DNA of 64,000 bases from Ephemerocybe angulata (lineage: Eukaryota; Basidiomycota; Agaricomycetes; Agaricales; Psathyrellaceae), in the NCBI GenBank assembly GCA_013368325.1, contig JAACJK010000169.1:1-64000 (forward strand), in the 5' to 3' direction. The stretch's first letter is position 1. Every line of letters begins with the position of its first letter. Shown here piece by piece: positions 12,236-24,900 of this stretch. The notes under the pieces are model-generated. The model worked only from the letters and a program-made list of their open reading frames with translations. It searched no databases and was not told the DNA's origin. Both the position numbers and the translations under genes were made by a program.

Positions 12236-14453
12236 GTGAGTGTATTCGATATGTATGCCGTTGGAGAGAGGGAGCGAACGGAGTGCGTGCTGTTACGCGC
12301 CCATTCCTGTCCCCTCGTCTTTATTCTTCGTTCCTACGTTTCGTGCCTCCGTTGTATCTCCACCATGTTGTTGTAAGGCCTGTACGTAGATATTTCGGAG
12401 CGATGGTAAGGGAGGACAGATTATGTTGTCTTTTTAAAGTGCACCTGACGAGACTGGGAGCGGGGAGGTCTTCGTGACGAGGAGGTGGCTGGCTTTTCTC
12501 GGTATCCGGATCAACGGTCCTCGTCGAAGACGGCCCCGAGTAGTAGGGGTCTGCGATGATGAGCCAGGTACTGCGTTGAGACGATGCGCCAGGCGAGAAC
12601 AAGTCTTCAAGTAATATATGGTATGTAGATATCGTAGGTCAGGACAAATCTATGCTTAAGTACCTCGCTCTTGCTGGGCCCAGAGATCATCGTGCTCCAT
12701 AATGTAATCGTCGACTTGAAGGCGCCCCTTTCGCTGCGTATATCAGTTCGGCTGTGAGAAACGATCGGCGTCCAGCTGATCTTCTGCACCTAACATAAGT
12801 ATGTTCAAACGTATCTGTTCGAGGGCAGAATTCGGCGAAGGCAACGCTACTAACTGAATGAGTTGTTCGATACAGTGTGCTAATCGAGTTGAACATATAC
12901 TCCCTGGTTCATCTTTGACACATCTCTTCGAGTCCAAACTGGGCTACATCTGAGCATTCTCTCGAACTGTATTTACACTCTATCCTACAGCACGCAAATT
13001 AGAGTCCCTGACACTGTGCTCATTTGAGTTAGTCAAGCCATTCATTGTGCCAGGAAACGAGCATCCTTACGCCGGCATTTTAGGCGCCCACGCAGGCGCT
13101 TAACCCGATTTGCCAACTGCTCAGCCGTAGCGCGGACCACCCACGTTCCGAATGGCTATAAGGCATCAACTCTAAAGCACTCGCATCTCCCACCCTCGAT
13201 TGAAACTTCATTGCGCTTTCTCACTCCGGTTCCATTTCGCTTGAAGGCGAGCTTCTCGTGCGACAGAGCTCATCCGTATGAGCGCCGTGTGCGCTTCACA
13301 GAAAAGATTGCGGCCGAATTCAATGTATAAGCACATACGCGGGCTGCTAAGTCACCCTTCCCCTGCAGTCTTGGAGTTTCAATATCATCCGGCCCATCTA
13401 CATCGTGCGTTCGCGACTTTCCGTACCCCGATCCCCCAGGGGAATCCTAGCCTTTCCCCCATCCATAATCGGAGTGTCTCATATACTCGTACATCAATAA
13501 ACGCCTCAAGGTAATGGCCAGTGTAATAGAGCCGCTCATGCCAAAGGCTCGAGCATCCTCCAGCTCGAAAGCAGTAAGTAATCCAGAGCAGCTACGATGC
13601 GCATATACATGTAGAGGACCTAACCCAACTCCTAGACCTCCCAGGAAATCACATTCAAGCCGAACTCTCATAAAGAGGACCGAGACGAACGAGCTGAGAC
13701 CTTATGTATCCTGATTTCGTACGCTTCCGGATCGCGCACAGCCATCCATTCTTCCACGTCCCTCTCCTTCCATCCCACTCAAATTGCAATCCAAGTCATT
13801 TACTTACTCATGCATTGTACGTACCCTCCAACCCATCCCACTCACATGTCATCCCCCACTCGACACCGAAGTGCAAGAGAACCAAGAAATCCGTCGTATC
13901 CATGCATAACTCGAACAAAGCGCCAATTACCAAAACAGAAGATATCCATTATTGATAGAAGGGAACGAAGGTAAAAAGCCGTAAGTAAGTATGTAACGAG
14001 ACGAGACGAGGCGTAGCGAAGGTATCAATCTTGTATCAATCAGTAATACGATTAGTGAACGTCAACGTCGACGGAGTAGGGGCACGGGGGATGCGTAGAG
14101 GGATGGGTGGGAGTTATGCTGGGTATGACTCGGAACATACACATTGCGACGAAGAAACACAGAACAAGGGGTATGTATGGTACATATCGTATGTTATCGT
14201 ATGGAGATATGGTATGGTATGAAGGGCGGGCCGCCTAGCAGGCGAAGCGAGTCGGTCGGTAGGGCGAACGAGGCGTTTTGTTGACGGGAGCGATTAGAAC
14301 GATTGGAGCAGGGAGAGCGTGCGTGACTAGTTCAAGTTGGATCGTTGCGCGGTCGAGAACGAGAGTTAACGAGCGAAGGCGCGTCGAGATAGACGAAAGT
14401 CGAGGGACGACGGGCGAGCGGCGGAGGCGAGGTCGACGAAGGCGATGGAGGTT
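12236..14453. other. Intergenic region, no supported gene
   Basis: Nothing here is recognisable. The best small candidate is an ATG-started 78-codon frame at 13278-13514 (plus), about 120 bases downstream of a GGCTATAAGG sequence near 13153 that could be a TATA box. It has no recognisable motif. 13980-14250 is purine-rich and simple in sequence. Confidence 0.35.
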
Positions 14454-15243
14454 CTACCGCACAGCCTGAGCGAGGCCCAGATTTGACTTCGACCGTTCGA
14501 GCACCTTCCCTGCGACTTCGGGGCCGTACTGCTCTGCGAGTTGACTATGTCCAAGAAAAGGTGGTCAGTACGTCGCTCACTGGGGACGAAAAACCACCAA
14601 CTCACTTGGCATACTGATCCATAATAACCGCCATACTCCCCGCATTCAACCGATAAGCCTCAGGCATCATCCCCTTCCCAAACCGATAAGCAACATGGTT
14701 ACTACACATCAACGCCGCCAACATCACACATATATGCATCGGCACCAGCGCAAAAGCCGCCTTGAACCAGTTGCTTAGTATGGGCCTCTCCTCATATTCC
14801 CAAATACCCTTCTTGCATCCTGGGAGGATACTTCGGGCGTAGCACGTCTGGCTGACGGTGGCTTCTACGTACGGGCTGAAGTACCCGCAGCATGAGAGCT
14901 GATTCTGGATCCGCATCCTGCCCATCGCACCAAGCGCATTCGCCCACATATCGTTAATCTTCCCCTCCAAATTGAGACTATACCTTCTATATGTAATATA
15001 CCCCGGTGTAACGAGAAACGCGAACGTCACCCACGTCAAGAGGGTGTACACCGCGAGGAAAGTTCGATTGTTGAGGAGGATGCCCGCCCAGCCGATGACG
15101 CTGGTGAGCATGCCGAGCGAGGCGGCGAGGGTGGAGAGGACGAGCTCGGGGTTGTTGGCGACGCGGATTATGTCGGCGTGTTGCCAGGTTGTGAACCAGG
15201 TGAGGAGGCAGGCGATCATGGCGACGAGGGAGTAGAGTGACAG
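14454..15243 (-). CDS. Tetraspanin-like membrane protein (two 3' exons; 5' end unresolved)
   Basis: Exons 15243-14606 and 14544-14454 join in phase to end ...MDQYANQLAEQYGPEV...LAQAVR-stop. The visible protein starts in TM1 (LSLYSLVAMIACLLTWF). After a short loop come TM2 (LSTLAASLGMLTSVIGW) and TM3 (TLLTWVTFAFLVTPGYI). A large loop holds the tetraspanin-type CCG motif (LSCCGYF) and later cysteines (QTCYARSILPGC), followed by TM4 (AAFALVPMHICVMLAAL). Four-helix topology plus CCG identifies the family. Tetraspanins organise membrane microdomains; fungal members act in appressorium function and cell-surface organisation. A cytoplasmic N-terminus should lie in an upstream exon. The intron upstream of 15243 contains a tandem repeat and is longer than usual here, so I could not place exon 1 (somewhere above 15660). 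Confidence 0.85.
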
Positions 15244-15294
15244 CTGGTGGGTAAACGAGGGGAGGAAGTGAGAAGGGGCGGGTCGCGGGAAACG

Positions 15295-15660
15295 AGAGGG
15301 ACGTGGATCGATGGAGGGTGAAGGTGCGCCAGGTACCGAGCGAGCGACGAGAGAGGGAGGACGTCGAGCACCGAGAGCCGCGACGAGCGTTGATAGATTA
15401 GATCCGTGAGGGCGCGGAGTCCGACCGATGCAGAACCGGGGCGAGCGAGCGAGCGCAGGAAGAACAAAGCCGAGGGCGTGAAGCGAGTAGGGACGTGGAT
15501 CGACGGAAGGTGGGCGTTAAGTACCGAGCGACCGACGGAAGGAGGACGTCGAGCACCGAGAGACGCGACGAGAGTCGGTAGATCCGAGAGGGCACGTAGA
15601 CCAACCAATAGACAGGCGGAGCGAGCGAGCGAAGCAAGAATAAATGAATAAACAAACGAA
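15295..15660 (-). repeat. Imperfect tandem duplication (about 185-base period) in the tetraspanin 5' intron
   Basis: Two adjacent blocks share the order GGGACGTGGATCGA..., TACCGAGCGA..., GGACGTCGAGCACCGAGAG..., and end in GAGCGAGCGAGCG. They start near 15297 and 15489. The blocks differ by many substitutions. They lie immediately upstream of the acceptor at 15244-15245. Confidence 0.75.
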
Positions 15661-18600
15661 CGAATTATCAGCGCCATCCACACAGAACGTACTCAACGCA
15701 CTCACTAGGAGCGACGACGGCGAGCACAGGTAGAACGACGACGAGCACAGGTGTTTGAACGACGACGGCCAGCGAAGGAAGGTGGTGTGTATGTAGCGAC
15801 AGTGGGGGTGGCGGTCGGTGATGGAGGGAAGAAGGAAGGTGTTTGCCGTCACACCCCAAGCAAAGATGAATGCTCCTTTTGGAGACATTGTGCGGCATTG
15901 TGACCGGCGGTTGTATGTCTCAACATTCCCTTTGTTTCACGGTGACATACAATCGACTTCTCATAATGCTACCCAATGTTCCTGAACGGGTCATCGGCCT
16001 TTGCTTGTGGTGTCAGCGGCAGTCCGGAAATTCTCGTGATGGCAACAACAGCAACGTCCACGATCGTTCGCAACAACCGAACGACGGGCGGGGAAGGAGA
16101 AAGAATGGGGTGAGAGGTGTGCCTACCTGGATCATCGCGTCGCGTTCACGCCGGTGGCACACCCCATTCTCGAGGTACGTGCTCCAGACGCGCTGCATCT
16201 CCTATTCCAAGTGTCTTTGGGTCCGGGGTATGTACTGTATAACCTGGTATGGATCTCGTCCACGGATGGTCGCCCGGATAGTCGGAATGTCGTTATGCGT
16301 CCGTCCGTTGAAGTTAGGGGCGAGCGAACGTCGTATGCACTATGCTAGCGAATAGCGTATGGCGAATGTAGAAAAAGGAGCGGAAGGTCGAAATGAGGGA
16401 CGGGCGATGTACAATTACAATTTACACACAGAACGAGATGAGAGTAAGAAGACAAGATACAAAACATGGACGCGAATAAACGCCGGCGCGTCAAATGGGA
16501 TCCGTGCGTCCGTGCGTCAAGCCTCTCGGCGTGGAATGTAGATGCACCTGCAACTTCCCTCACCTGTGACCTGTGTGCCTGCCTCGTCGTCGACGTCGTA
16601 TACAACCTCCGACCTCGCTCCCATCCCACCCCCATCTATCCATCCCACTTGCTACGCCCCTCTTCGCCCCCACATGGAACCTAAATAGGGGCAGGGGGGA
16701 GAACCTGATTGGCTCGCACATACGGCGATGTTCCTTTTCCGGTGCCGGTGCTGAGCTGTGAGCTCAGCGTGTGGTGGCCTTGGAGGGGTGCTTGGCTCGG
16801 GTGCGGTGGGAAGCCGAAGGCGTTCTCGGACCTCGTCATTGTTCAGGTAGAGGTGGGAAGGGAGATGAGGAGGGAGAGAGGAAGAGAGGGTTGAGCGGGA
16901 ATAGAACGAAGGCACTGTCTTTGGTCGTGGCTATCTATGGATTGCATCATGGCGAATCGCATCGCGGCGCGGTTGAATGCTCCCTGAGGGAAGATTTGAA
17001 TATATTGAGCCAATCTAGGACGTGTAGTATGTGACGAACTGGCGAGATATACAGAAGCTTCACTGCACTCACTTATCTTATCTCGAAAGGGCCTTCTCCC
17101 CATATTTCGAGGTACGATTGCAGGCCGCCGCCGGCGCACCTCTACAGACAGCTCGCATGCGGCATTCATACACACGTATTGGGCGATAGCCTCACTTAAT
17201 TACTGAAGACATGACAACATGGCTGTATGTATACGATCTTCATTACCTACCAATCATGTCCGCAACCCAACCGCAACCCATTCTCCGCATCCAAGTACGT
17301 ACCTCCGCATTCGTAAGTTCGTGTGCGCTCGGGTGCTTATCTCGGGGAGGATGATGGAGGGTGGCGACCGCGAAGCTTCAGAACGCTGTGCGTCTATCTC
17401 AATTGGTCGAAGCCAATTCCTCACGTAGGCGACAAGAGGGCCATCAGACGCACAGATAAGTGAGTGTGTACACCGCGTTATAAGACGATTCACCTATGAC
17501 CACGCAGTAATGTAGTGGTCTCTGAGACAAGTGTGCGGGTTCCACTGTTGGGGTATGTTCGAATCCTTGTGTTTTAGATAGGCTACATGTGGAGATACAG
17601 GTGGACGAGTATCACCCCTTGTTTTGGCGGTGCATACCGTTTGCGGGGAATGGTCAGTCACCTGTGTGGGTACCTTGGCCGAATTATAGAGACGCAATAT
17701 CTGAAGGCGGCAGTCCAGGTACTCATCTACGTCCGTATCGCGTCTACTGACTGGGTACAAATCTCGAGCACACGCCGCAGCGGTCCACTCCTATGCTTCT
17801 ACAAACAGATGCTGTGCGAAACGGGCATGAATGAGGGAGGTTTGGCGCACGAGCGCAGTATTTGTGAGTCCAGATGTCCGAGCTGCATCTCTCAGCGTGG
17901 ATGTGACTCGTCTAGTTATCCACTCTGCACGTAGACGCCGTACAAGCATGTGGCATGTGAGGCCACAAAAGGACGAGCATCCCATAGCGCGAAGATGTTG
18001 ACTCACCGTCAGGAAGCAGGGTGAAAGAGGATTGACTGAGATGGTTACCGGCGACGCGACTGTGTGGAAACATTATGTTCGCCACGCATTATTCCTAACC
18101 GCGTACCGTGCGGTGAATTGCTAAGCCACAAAATAAAGAATATGACTACGAAGTGGTTCCGCACGGAGTGAAGGTCTTACGGGTGTGCACATACTCCGTG
18201 GGTGGTGATGTGGACATCTGGCAATTGTATTGCTCGTGCGTCTATCTCTCCATAATTGTTGTGGTCAGTGGACTGTTGGCTCACAAACGGGATGACACTT
18301 CATCGGTGTCGCGTTGCCATACCCATGTTGTGCTATAGCACTTCCGTTTCCATTCTTTGCCCCGACTTGTTTGTTTCAATCGCTCGCTAGTCGCGAGCTA
18401 CACACATGCCCATATTTTTAGCTTATGAATGTAACCTATTGTGATGAGTGATAACGTCGTGTCGTCTCCTGACTCTCCATGGTACAGATACCATTTCAGC
18501 TTCACCCTAAAATATCCGTACCCACTCCTTACATTCCACTATTCAACGTACAGCCTTATATTATTATACAATTTGCCGTGCTAATACTCGCCCAGAATCA

Positions 18601-18720
18601 CGCACAAGAGATAATACAGTCTGTGCGACCGCCAACAGTTCACGGTGGATACCCTAGTTGTGTGGCGTACACTACGCAGCCAGCGAGTCGTCACTAGCGT
18701 ACTCTACTCCGACATGCACA
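15661..18720. other. Long region without a supported gene
   Basis: It may include the unresolved 5' part of the tetraspanin gene (below about 16300). The rest shows only short frames with no family signature, no RNA gene and no obvious repeat. The duplicated block that carries the orphan genes begins near 18200. Confidence 0.4.
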
Positions 18721-18756
18721 ATTGAGCGGTATACCCACAAGAACCTGTCGTTTTGG

Positions 18757-18764
18757 TATAAAAA
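18757..18764 (+). promoter_or_regulatory. TATA box of orphan gene 1
   Basis: TATAAAAA lies 89 bases upstream of the ATG at 18846. The paralogous gene has TATAAA at the equivalent place, and both are preceded by a shared ACAATTGAGCG sequence. Confidence 0.6.
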
Positions 18765-18845
18765 TGCGGGAATGTAGTCAGCTATCACAGCAATTCCGAA
18801 TTCTTCACTCTCCTCCCAACTACCTGTTTCAACGAAGTACGCCAC

Positions 18846-19211
18846 ATGAGCACCACAAACTCCCCCGGCCCCTCCTGCGGACCTAAAATGTGTTCTATAG
18901 AGATGGAAGCTCTAGATATGGCTGAATGGCTGTTGAAAAGGGGAAAGGATGTTGACCAATCTATCCTGATGTGCGTAGAGAAGATCATGGGCGGTGTTAT
19001 GAAGTGCCCGGAACTGTCGTGGAGGCAGGCGAATTTCTCGATGTTTGTCCATTACCGCCTAGGATTGAAAAACCCATGGACGGCATGGGAATTCAGGGTG
19101 TGCGCCATTTTCAGTGTAGTAGAGGAGGCCCGTAAAATGGATGTGAGTCCACATCTCGACTTTTTCCCAGGGGGCACAGCTGACCTATATGTATTAATCC
19201 GTGCGGCCTAA
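18846..19211 (+). CDS. Orphan gene 1 of a tandem pair, 121-residue protein
   Basis: A single-exon ATG-started frame with a paralogue 1638 bases downstream. Shared residues run through the whole body: a [KN]xGxDVxxxIxxCVE segment near residues 33-45, a [CY]PE[LM]SW[RK]xAxFxxFVH segment near 53-69, xNPxTAxxFR near 75-84, VSPxLxx near 100, and a xLYVLIxAA end. The predicted protein is soluble and mainly helical, without signal peptide or membrane segment. I recognise no domain. The start is supported by the conserved TACGCCAC-ATG context in both copies and by the TATA box upstream. Confidence 0.6.
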   Translation: MSTTNSPGPSCGPKMCSIEMEALDMAEWLLKRGKDVDQSILMCVEKIMGGVMKCPELSWRQANFSMFVHYRLGLKNPWTAWEFRVCAIFSVVEEARKMDVSPHLDFFPGGTADLYVLIRAA

Positions 19212-20384
19212 ACAGATTGAGGAGTTTGAGAAAGGTACGTGCAGGGGTTTTCCTGGTGTCTTCTCTACTTGGCTGGACCAAGGATTTGTCACAGAGGAGG
19301 ATTATGTGAGCCTGATTCTTTCTGACGAGGTAGTCATAATCGCACGCTAGTAAAGATGAGATAGCAGGGGAATACCCCACTATAGGGTTGTCTTGGATGA
19401 ACAACTGTACTACTGTACCAGCAATATAGTCTAGATTGTGTATAGGCCGTCAACGCGCCAAAGCCAAAGCAGATTACGTCTGACCTAGAGACTGGTCATT
19501 CTCCCCAAACTCCCTGCGTTACCACACCGCGTGGTTCTACGTATCGCTTGCGCTCGAGGAACTGCTGCTCACTGCCTTTCAAAGCCGCGAAGGGCACACT
19601 CACTGAAGCTACGTGTTGGGTGGGAGTGAGTGTAGCGTTCAGTTGGTGTTTCGGGCGTTCACAATAAGTCGGCTTCTCCGCGGCTGGCGTCATTCGGCGT
19701 GCATTTGTTTCAGTACGCGAGACTTTCAATGAGGTTGACCCACATATGTGAAGTCAACTCATCCGGAGCTTACTGGACAGGCACGGTTATGACTTCCGAG
19801 GATTTAAATGAATAATGCGGTTACGATGCGGTTTTGGACGGAGCCGGGTATTACGGGTATGCGATTGACGAGTAATTACACTCAGTAGACAATAATCGTC
19901 GTGGACAGTTGGCGATTGTTTTGACTGTGGACCTATCTCTCCATACTCGTGACGGTCAGTAGACTGCTTGCCCACAAACGGGATGACCCTCCATTCGGCG
20001 TCTTCGAGCATGCACATTTTATCACCCTACCGGTTCCGTTCTTCGCCACAGTTTGTCGCGATATCAATGTTATGCTACACACACCACTGTCCTTAGTTTA
20101 TCACCGTAACTGTATTTTTATGGGCCATGGCGCCGCTACGTTTCTGGTGCCCCGATTCAACTTCATCTCAATGCATTTACGAACTGGCCACTTAGCTCAC
20201 CTTCATTTCAGTGTTCCACGTCCTAGTATACTTCAGTTTTCGCCGACAGTATGATGCACAAAAGGATGGTACAGCCTGTGTGGTTGCCATCAGCTTACGG
20301 TGTATACCCTCTCGTGACTAGCGTTATTTACAACCTATTATGCGTTAATGACAATTGAGCGTATTCCCACAATAGCTATCCTAG

Positions 20385-20390
20385 TATAAA
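20385..20390 (+). promoter_or_regulatory. TATA box of orphan gene 2
   Basis: TATAAA lies 99 bases upstream of the ATG at 20484, matching the arrangement in the first copy. Confidence 0.6.
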
Positions 20391-20483
20391 TTGAGGGTGC
20401 AGGCAGCAGGAGTGTAGGTTTGTATCACAGTGAACTCCGATACCCTCAATATCCTCCTTCGACAATTCCACCCATTACGCCAC

Positions 20484-20891
20484 ATGTGCCTCACCAGTCC
20501 CATTAGCCCATCTGGCAGGCCTGAAGGGTGCTCCGAAGAGCAAGAAGAGCACGGGGATGGGGAACCTCCATCCCTGCGTAAACTCGGACAGGCGATGGCT
20601 CAAAAGATCTTGAATAGCGGAGAAGATGTTGAAAAATGTATCCTGAACTGCGTGGAGGAGATGAAGAGAAGGGTTTTGGAGTACCCGGAAATGTCGTGGA
20701 AGGAGGCACATTTTTGGATATTTGTCCATGAATGCCTACAATCTAGAAATCCCTCGACGGCTTTGAGATTCAGGGAGTCCATGATTTCGGGTGCAATGAA
20801 GGGGGCCCGTGCTATGGTTGTGAGTCCATATCTCAATTTACGCGTCTTAGCCGAGCTCTATGTGCTAATCTCCGCGGCCGAAATAGCATGA
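20484..20891 (+). CDS. Orphan gene 2 of a tandem pair, 135-residue protein
   Basis: Paralogue of the 18846 gene, with an acidic N-terminal insertion (EEQEEHGDGEPPSLRK). An upstream in-frame ATG-like start at 20430 would add 18 residues. The homologous start is 20484, because TACGCCAC-ATG is shared with the first copy. The C-terminus adds EIA. The conserved pattern of substitutions (many conservative, few gaps) suggests that at least one copy was under selection. No known domain is recognised, and a role cannot be given. Confidence 0.6.
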   Translation: MCLTSPISPSGRPEGCSEEQEEHGDGEPPSLRKLGQAMAQKILNSGEDVEKCILNCVEEMKRRVLEYPEMSWKEAHFWIFVHECLQSRNPSTALRFRESMISGAMKGARAMVVSPYLNLRVLAELYVLISAAEIA

Positions 20892-21080
20892 GGGAACTGA
20901 GGACAACGGTTTCCCTGGCTTCTTGTCCACTTTAACACGTTGGTGGGATCATTATAAAGTGACGGGGCACCAAATGACAGTTTGAACACGATGGGGGAAA
21001 TAGAAGAGGAATAATCCTCTTGTATGGTTGACCCGGATGCATAATGGGAGTACCACCATACCAGCATTAAAGTCTAGTTT

Positions 21081-21929
21081 GTCACGTATAGGCCAAGGTC
21101 GAAGCTGTTCATGTCTGTCTTACAGAAATTGGGCTTGAAGTTATGTGAAAGAGCATATAAAGATGTTCTAGGGGTCTAGTAGGTGGGGTTAACTCGATAC
21201 AGTAGGGTGCAATAAGGCCAACCGTCAAGGCATACGAGAAGAAATGACGGGAATATGATGAACAGAGAGAGAGGTCAGGACCCGAGCTACAGTGAGACCA
21301 TGATGTCACCGTGTCAGAGCCTGTTGACGCTAACCTGGGGGCACTCTTCGATAGGTAGATAGGGAAACGCTCTCAGTTTCCCCGATGTGGGCCAGGATAA
21401 GGTCCTTTACGCACGCGGGGAGTCGGACGATGGAGCTCGTAGTAAATATGCGCATGCATCGAGATAACCTCCCCGGTGCGAGGTGATGGAGGAGTATTTG
21501 CCTTCCGTTGCGTTCGAGCTCTTCACCACCGTCAAGGCAACAATGGGGACAGAACCATACAACAAGGGTACCAGAGATCTCCCCTGACAGTGCCTTTAAC
21601 TAGGATGGTGAGCTGGTCAAACGTGACAGCTGATAGGAGTGGAAGGGAGCCAACGAGGACCTTGACTGGTTGTTTGGAAGTCGAGGGGAAACTTGGGGTC
21701 GATAGTGAGTATTGAGCTTCGAGCGTCTAATGAGTCATGAGTGGTCGGAGACGCCCCGCGCACGCCCCGAGCGCTGTTCCTGTTTCGCCTGGTGTCCCCC
21801 CATCGCTCGTGTACAGCCAGCATTATCTGGACAACCTGAGGCTTTCTACGTTCGCCCAGCAGCGTACATGGGCATTAATTATATCCGATGATAAACACAT
21901 AATCTCTTAAAGCTCAAAATGATACCTTA
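21081..21929. other. Intergenic, nothing recognised
   Basis: Only short frames in several orientations. I see no gene, RNA or repeat. Confidence 0.5.
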
Positions 21930-24900
21930 TTATAATAGTACATGATTAATAAATCCGCATCTACCAAAGCCCCTCCCGCCTCCCATCCTACCCCCCATCC
22001 TATCCTCATATCCACCCTCTCTCCGCTTCCCCCTCCCCCTCAAAGCCCCATCCCTTCCATCCCTCCCCTCGCCCCGGAGCACCCCCTCCCCAAGCACCTC
22101 CACCAACCTCCCCAACAAACACCCCTGCCTCCCCACCTCCTCCGCCAACTCCGCGATCTGCCGGCTCAGCTCCGTCTGATTCTGCGCTAGCTTCAAATTA
22201 CTTAAATCCCTCGCTATGGCTGTAGACGGCGCGGGGGCGGGCGTGGCGAGGAAGGTGTCGTAGGAGGCGCGGGCGTGGTGCGGGTGCGATGTGGATGAGG
22301 ATGGTGGATGGGTGGAGGTGTGCGGCCGCCGCGAGGAGGAGAAGGATGTGGTGGCGCCGAGGGGTTGGGGTGCGGGTGGGTATGTCGTGCCGAGGTCGTC
22401 TGTTGAGTTTGAAGAGGTGTGGTTGTCCTGCGCGTAGACGTTAGTTGTCGATCTCGAAGGAGCGGCGAGAGGAGGGAAGAGAGGGTAGAGCGAAGAAGCG
22501 ACAGAAAGCGGCGAAACCAATTTCGCCGAATCGAAGTAAGACCAATGAAATGATAAAGTAGAGATACCGACGAAAATGAAAGCCCGAACCAAACGTCCCC
22601 ATGCCCGCGACCGAACATACCGCCCGAACAAGAGACGTGCAGTCAAACCTTTTCAGACATGCCACAGGAGCCGGCTAAGCATGCATCATCGATTTGCTCC
22701 AGGGCGACCGACAAATCATATAAACCCCCGCCCTAAAGCACGGCTAGCCAGAGTATCGAGCACTGCGTCGACGCCCGGCGTATTCGCGAAAGGACGTGAA
22801 TCTCCCCGTGAGATCGTGCCAACGAAAACAACGAGGCTATAGGACGGAACGAACGAAATCCCGTCCGAGGCCCAAACCGACAGATCATACAAACAACACC
22901 TCCCCAGCTAGGTAGCGAACATGACACCCCGACCGCCCCAATACCTACCCCACGCATGTAGAGGGAGGAAGGACTCATAGTCATGGATGATCTTCCGGCG
23001 AAGACGCGGGGGAAGTACCGTCGGACGTCAAGTCGCAGTGGGCGCTGGATGACACAGCATACGATAATGGACCCAGGAAGACGAAGAAACCCCACGCGAA
23101 CGAGGAAAGAAAAACAATCCTTCGAACGATCGAACGAACCAGCGCAACAGAACGCACACAACAAGGAACCGCACCACCACCCACTATACCTCTTCAACCA
23201 AACGACCGCCACTTCCCGTTAACAACATTACAGTGGTGAATGAGCAGCAGACGTCCCTTGACGCCAACGCCCGACACACACATTGAAGCATTGGGCGCGG
23301 GACGGGCGGTCGTAGCTGGGAGGGCTCGATGGGCACGGAACGTGGGAGAAAAGACGAAAGGACGAAGGCAGCGAAGGACGAACGCCGGATGGTAGATCCA
23401 GCGAAACAGGAAAGCACGAACGATCGTGACAGATCAAACAGACGAGGTAGGATCGAACACACAACACACCATAAACCGAACGAACGAACGCACGACCGAC
23501 CCATCGTACCCCTCTCAATCCGCCTCGACTCACAACATGGAACGAGCAGCAGGCGTCCCTTGACGCCGACGCCCAAGACACATATTGAGGAACAGGGGAT
23601 ATGTGAGGCGGACGCAAGGGGGTGGGCTCGATGGGCACGATACGGGAGCAAGGACGAAGAGGAAGGGATGAGAAGGGAGAAGAGAACGAGGAAAGCGAGC
23701 GAGTGAGCGAAGGGAAGGGTTATCGTGGACGACGGCGGACGCCGAGGCGAGTCCCACGAGCTCGAATCTCCGAGAGACCGAACGACCGAACGCCCGAACC
23801 ACAATCGTAAGAAGAAGGACCGACCGAACGAACGAACATAGAAAGAATCCACCAAAAGAACCCAAACCAACGAACTCGAGAACTCATAGAATCAAAGAAG
23901 TCAAAAAACGATCCCAAAATCCTCTCCAAACCCAAATCCGAAACCCACTCCAAAACCAAAAAGAAACAACGCACCTTATCCGCAGTCATCGCCGCCCACA
24001 CAAGACTAAACTCCCCCCCAAGCACAAAACTCGGCAACGTAATCAACAACAATCCAAAGTCCAATATCGGGAGCGTGATGAGTCGCCCGAGGAACGAGCG
24101 CGGTGTTATTTCGCCATAGCCTACCGTCGTAATCGCTATGGGGGAGGGTCGTTAGCGTCGCAGTTTGGATGAGCGGAAGTGTGGGGGAGGAGAGGAAGAG
24201 GGGAGACGAGGGGGAGGAGAAGAACGGGGAATGAGGAGCGCGAGGAGAAGGTCAATCGGAGGTCCGATCGGAGCGAGCTGTAGACGAACGCGAGATTACG
24301 GGCGGTGTGGGTCGGAGGGTTGGAGCGAAGGACGAGCGGATCGGACGAGTAGCGTTTCATCCAATGCGAGGTCGAGGCGGGATAATGTCGGTGTCGGCGA
24401 CGGCGGGTCCGATTCAGCGCAACTTGAACGACGGATGCGGGTGGTGGTGGATTGTGAAGAATCGGGATGTTGTTGAGCTGTGGGTCGACGGTCGAACGGC
24501 ACGGGTGGACGGTGAGGATGGACGGGGATCGAGGTGTCGGGGAAGCGGGCGAGGGAGACGGGATGTGCTATGGGCGTGGACGGACGTTGGGTGGGTCGGT
24601 CGTCGGTTCCGAGGAGGTCGAAGCGGCGCGGGCGACGTCGAAGTTGAAGCCAATCGGCCGGTCGGGTCGAAATCGGTGTCGAGGAAGACGTGCGGCGTTG
24701 AAGGGGATGCAAAGGCAGAGGGAAAGGGAGAAGCGAAAGAAGAGAGAGCGGAGGAGGAGAGGGTACTTACTGACTATAACGAACCAAGCCGCAGCGGGGA
24801 TGGAGGCAAATTGCGTCGGGTCGCCGTCGGAGTTGATGAATGTGTCCATGACTTCGTCCCACGTACCGCGTTCGGCGAAGTATCTACAGCGAAGAACGTA

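Larger units (their letters stand above)
18200..21080 (+). repeat. Tandem segmental duplication carrying the orphan gene pair
   Basis: 18200-19400 and about 19880-21080 align beyond the genes. Upstream shared stretches include CTCACAAACGGGATGAC (18280) against CCCACAAACGGGATGAC (19971). Downstream both contain similar GGTTTTCCTGG / GGTTTCCCTGG stretches. The copies are well diverged, so the duplication is old. Confidence 0.75.
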
